From Bacteroidales bacterium (GTDB lineage Bacteria; Bacteroidota; Bacteroidia; Bacteroidales; JAAUTT01), in assembly GCA_025350365.1 (NCBI GenBank), contig JANXXY010000465.1, positions 1 through 33,933 on the forward strand: DNA of 33,933 bases. Reading direction: 5' to 3'. The notes under the pieces were generated by a model. The model was given only the letters and a program-made list of their open reading frames with translations. It was not told the origin of the DNA and did not search any database. The position numbers were made by a program, and so were the translations under genes. Below, one piece after another: positions 32,887 through 33,933 of this stretch (the first letter of the stretch is position 1; each line of letters begins with the position of its first letter).

Positions 32887-33016
32887 TTGTTAAAGTATTT
32901 ATTTCAACAAGAGGCTAATTATTTTTTTGAATATTTCCAATAAAAGTCTAATTTTAATTGGAATTAATGAACCAACGAGTAATTTCATAAACTATTCAAA
33001 TCTAAAACTTTACCGT

Positions 33017-33709
33017 ATGAAAATTGATCTGGTACAATACCTGAAGGACAAATATCAGGAACGAAACCTGGAAAATAAAGACCCGGGACCGGTTGTGACC
33101 ATATCGCGAGAAAACGGCTGTCCCGGGCAGAAAATTGCACAACGTTTGAATGATGTTTTAAATCAGAGATTATTACAAATTGGCAAAAAGGCTGAGTGGA
33201 AATGGGTAGGTAAAGAAATTTTTACTGAAGCAGCAAAGGAATTAAATCTTCAACCCGAAGAGGTGGAACAAGTTTTTAAGCAAACCGGAAGAAGTATTAT
33301 CGATCAGGTTTTGAGCGCACAATCCTCAAAGTTTTATAAAAACGATAAGAGCATCAGAATAGCAATCGGACAAACCATTCGTTCAATGGCAAATGATGGT
33401 CATTCGATAATTCTTGGACGCGGAGGAGTTGCAATAACAAGGGATATCAAAAAGTCGATTCACATTTATATTGAGGCTCCTCTGCCATGGAGAGCATCAG
33501 TTATTAGTGAAAAACAACATTGTACTGTTGAAGAAGCAAAAAAGATAGCAATAGAAACAGATAAACGGAGAGAAGAGTATCGCGATTATTTTCAGGGAAG
33601 GGGTAATGATTATACTTGGTACGATGTTCGTTATAACTGCATGACTCTGGGCATAGATGAAATTGTGGAGTCGATAGTAAAACTAATGGAAATTAAAAAA
33701 CTGATATAA
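33017..33709 (+). CDS. Cytidylate-kinase-like protein
   Basis: 230 residues from the ATG at 33017. The frame could open at a TTG at 32927, but those 30 residues look unlike the family. The P-loop-like segment is VTISRENGCPGQKIAQRL (27-44), where the Gly-rich loop of true Cmk (GPSGSGKS-type) is replaced by ENGCPGQ. The nucleotide-monophosphate-kinase core has IILGRGGVAITRD (121-133) and a helical lid with EETDKRR-like DKRREEYRDYF (182-192). This matches the cytidylate-kinase-like family, related to but distinct from Cmk. Substrate is unproven. It follows dnaG and may be transcribed with it. Confidence 0.85.
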   Translation: MKIDLVQYLKDKYQERNLENKDPGPVVTISRENGCPGQKIAQRLNDVLNQRLLQIGKKAEWKWVGKEIFTEAAKELNLQPEEVEQVFKQTGRSIIDQVLSAQSSKFYKNDKSIRIAIGQTIRSMANDGHSIILGRGGVAITRDIKKSIHIYIEAPLPWRASVISEKQHCTVEEAKKIAIETDKRREEYRDYFQGRGNDYTWYDVRYNCMTLGIDEIVESIVKLMEIKKLI

Positions 33710-33933
33710 TTTTATAGGATTAATTTTGATGTGTAGAATTAAAAATTTGTTGCACCGGTAAAATTGATTTAATCAATTTAATATACTTCTGCAAATTTGT
33801 TCATTTTTTTTAGAATTAAGTCCACTGTTCACTTCTTTTTAGGTTCTATCTTTCTCTAATTTAACATCACCTGCATTGTCTCCTTCAATAATACATTTTC
33901 ATCAAGTACTTTTCTGCAAGTTTTTTCCTAAAA
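33710..33933. other. Right-edge region without a gene
   Basis: 224 bp after the cytidylate-kinase-like gene. It holds an A/T palindrome with 9-bp arms (33761-33769 and 33771-33779) that might help end transcription. All frames are broken by stops; short minus-strand fragments near the edge are not recognisable. No gene is called. Confidence 0.5.

Noticed and set aside
32927..33016. TTG start giving a 30-residue extension of the cytidylate-kinase-like protein
   Set aside because: The extension is low in family signal, and a good ATG at 33017 begins the conserved part.
33800..33933. Possible 3' fragment of a minus-strand gene or insertion sequence at the right edge
   Set aside because: All frames carry stops within 25 codons and no recognisable protein or terminal inverted repeat could be seen; more sequence would be needed.
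1..33933. tRNA, rRNA, CRISPR array, riboswitch or toxin-antitoxin module
   Set aside because: I looked for cloverleaf arms with CCA-type ends, regularly spaced repeats, and known leader or antitoxin patterns and found none that I could support.

Overview
The window is chromosomal DNA from a member of the Bacteroidota, most likely the Bacteroidales/Marinilabiliales side of the phylum. Four things point there. The DNA is AT-rich. There are almost no Shine-Dalgarno sequences before starts. Upstream regions carry the phylum's TAnnTTTG -7 promoter motif. The gene set is also typical: a dut / TPR lipoprotein / DUF4292 / EnvC cluster, a YbeY with the GYDD variant, and LTA-synthase-like sulfatase, MORN-repeat and cytidylate-kinase-like proteins. 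There are 28 convincing protein genes, one of them cut by the left edge. I see no rRNA, tRNA, CRISPR array, prophage or intact insertion sequence.

Layout. 1-1118: 5' part of an alpha-2-macroglobulin-like gene (minus). 1401-9251: S41 protease (+), polA (-), a small ArsR regulator (-) divergent from a polyprenyl diphosphate synthase (+), and uvrC (-). 9252-9703: a gene-free stretch with three perfect 16-bp parS palindromes and a fourth degraded one, spaced 102-116 bp apart. 9704-16510: a long minus-strand block running dut, TPR lipoprotein, DUF4292 lipoprotein, EnvC-like activator, RsbW-like ATPase, ybeY, mnmG. 16653-22508: pheS (+), an OsmC protein (-) divergent from a Crp/Fnr regulator (+), then ruvB, a MORN-repeat secreted protein and nadA (all -). 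22509-23065: a 557-bp gene-free region with four copies of TTATTAACA (a DnaA-box-like nonamer), an 18-bp palindrome and a very AT-rich flank, closed on the right by a strong terminator. 23066-26368: two ROK-family kinases (-) and a tandem UspA protein (+). 26372-33709: LTA-synthase-like sulfatase (-), comF (+), a REP-like palindromic element, a beta-barrel protein and a sirtuin (-), dnaG (+) and a cytidylate-kinase-like protein (+).

How it fits together. Most genes are housekeeping: replication and repair (polA, uvrC, ruvB, dnaG, dut), translation and RNA modification (pheS, mnmG, ybeY), envelope work (EnvC, DUF4292, TPR, A2M, sulfatase) and cofactors (nadA, polyprenyl diphosphate). The most striking signals are non-coding. 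A parS cluster beside mnmG says the window is close to the chromosome origin. About 13 kb away, the nadA-ROK gap looks like a candidate oriC. Genes left of that gap are mostly on the minus strand (15 of 19), and hand counts suggest that strand composition shifts between about 22 and 26 kb. The origin assignment is an inference and needs a whole-genome skew plot.
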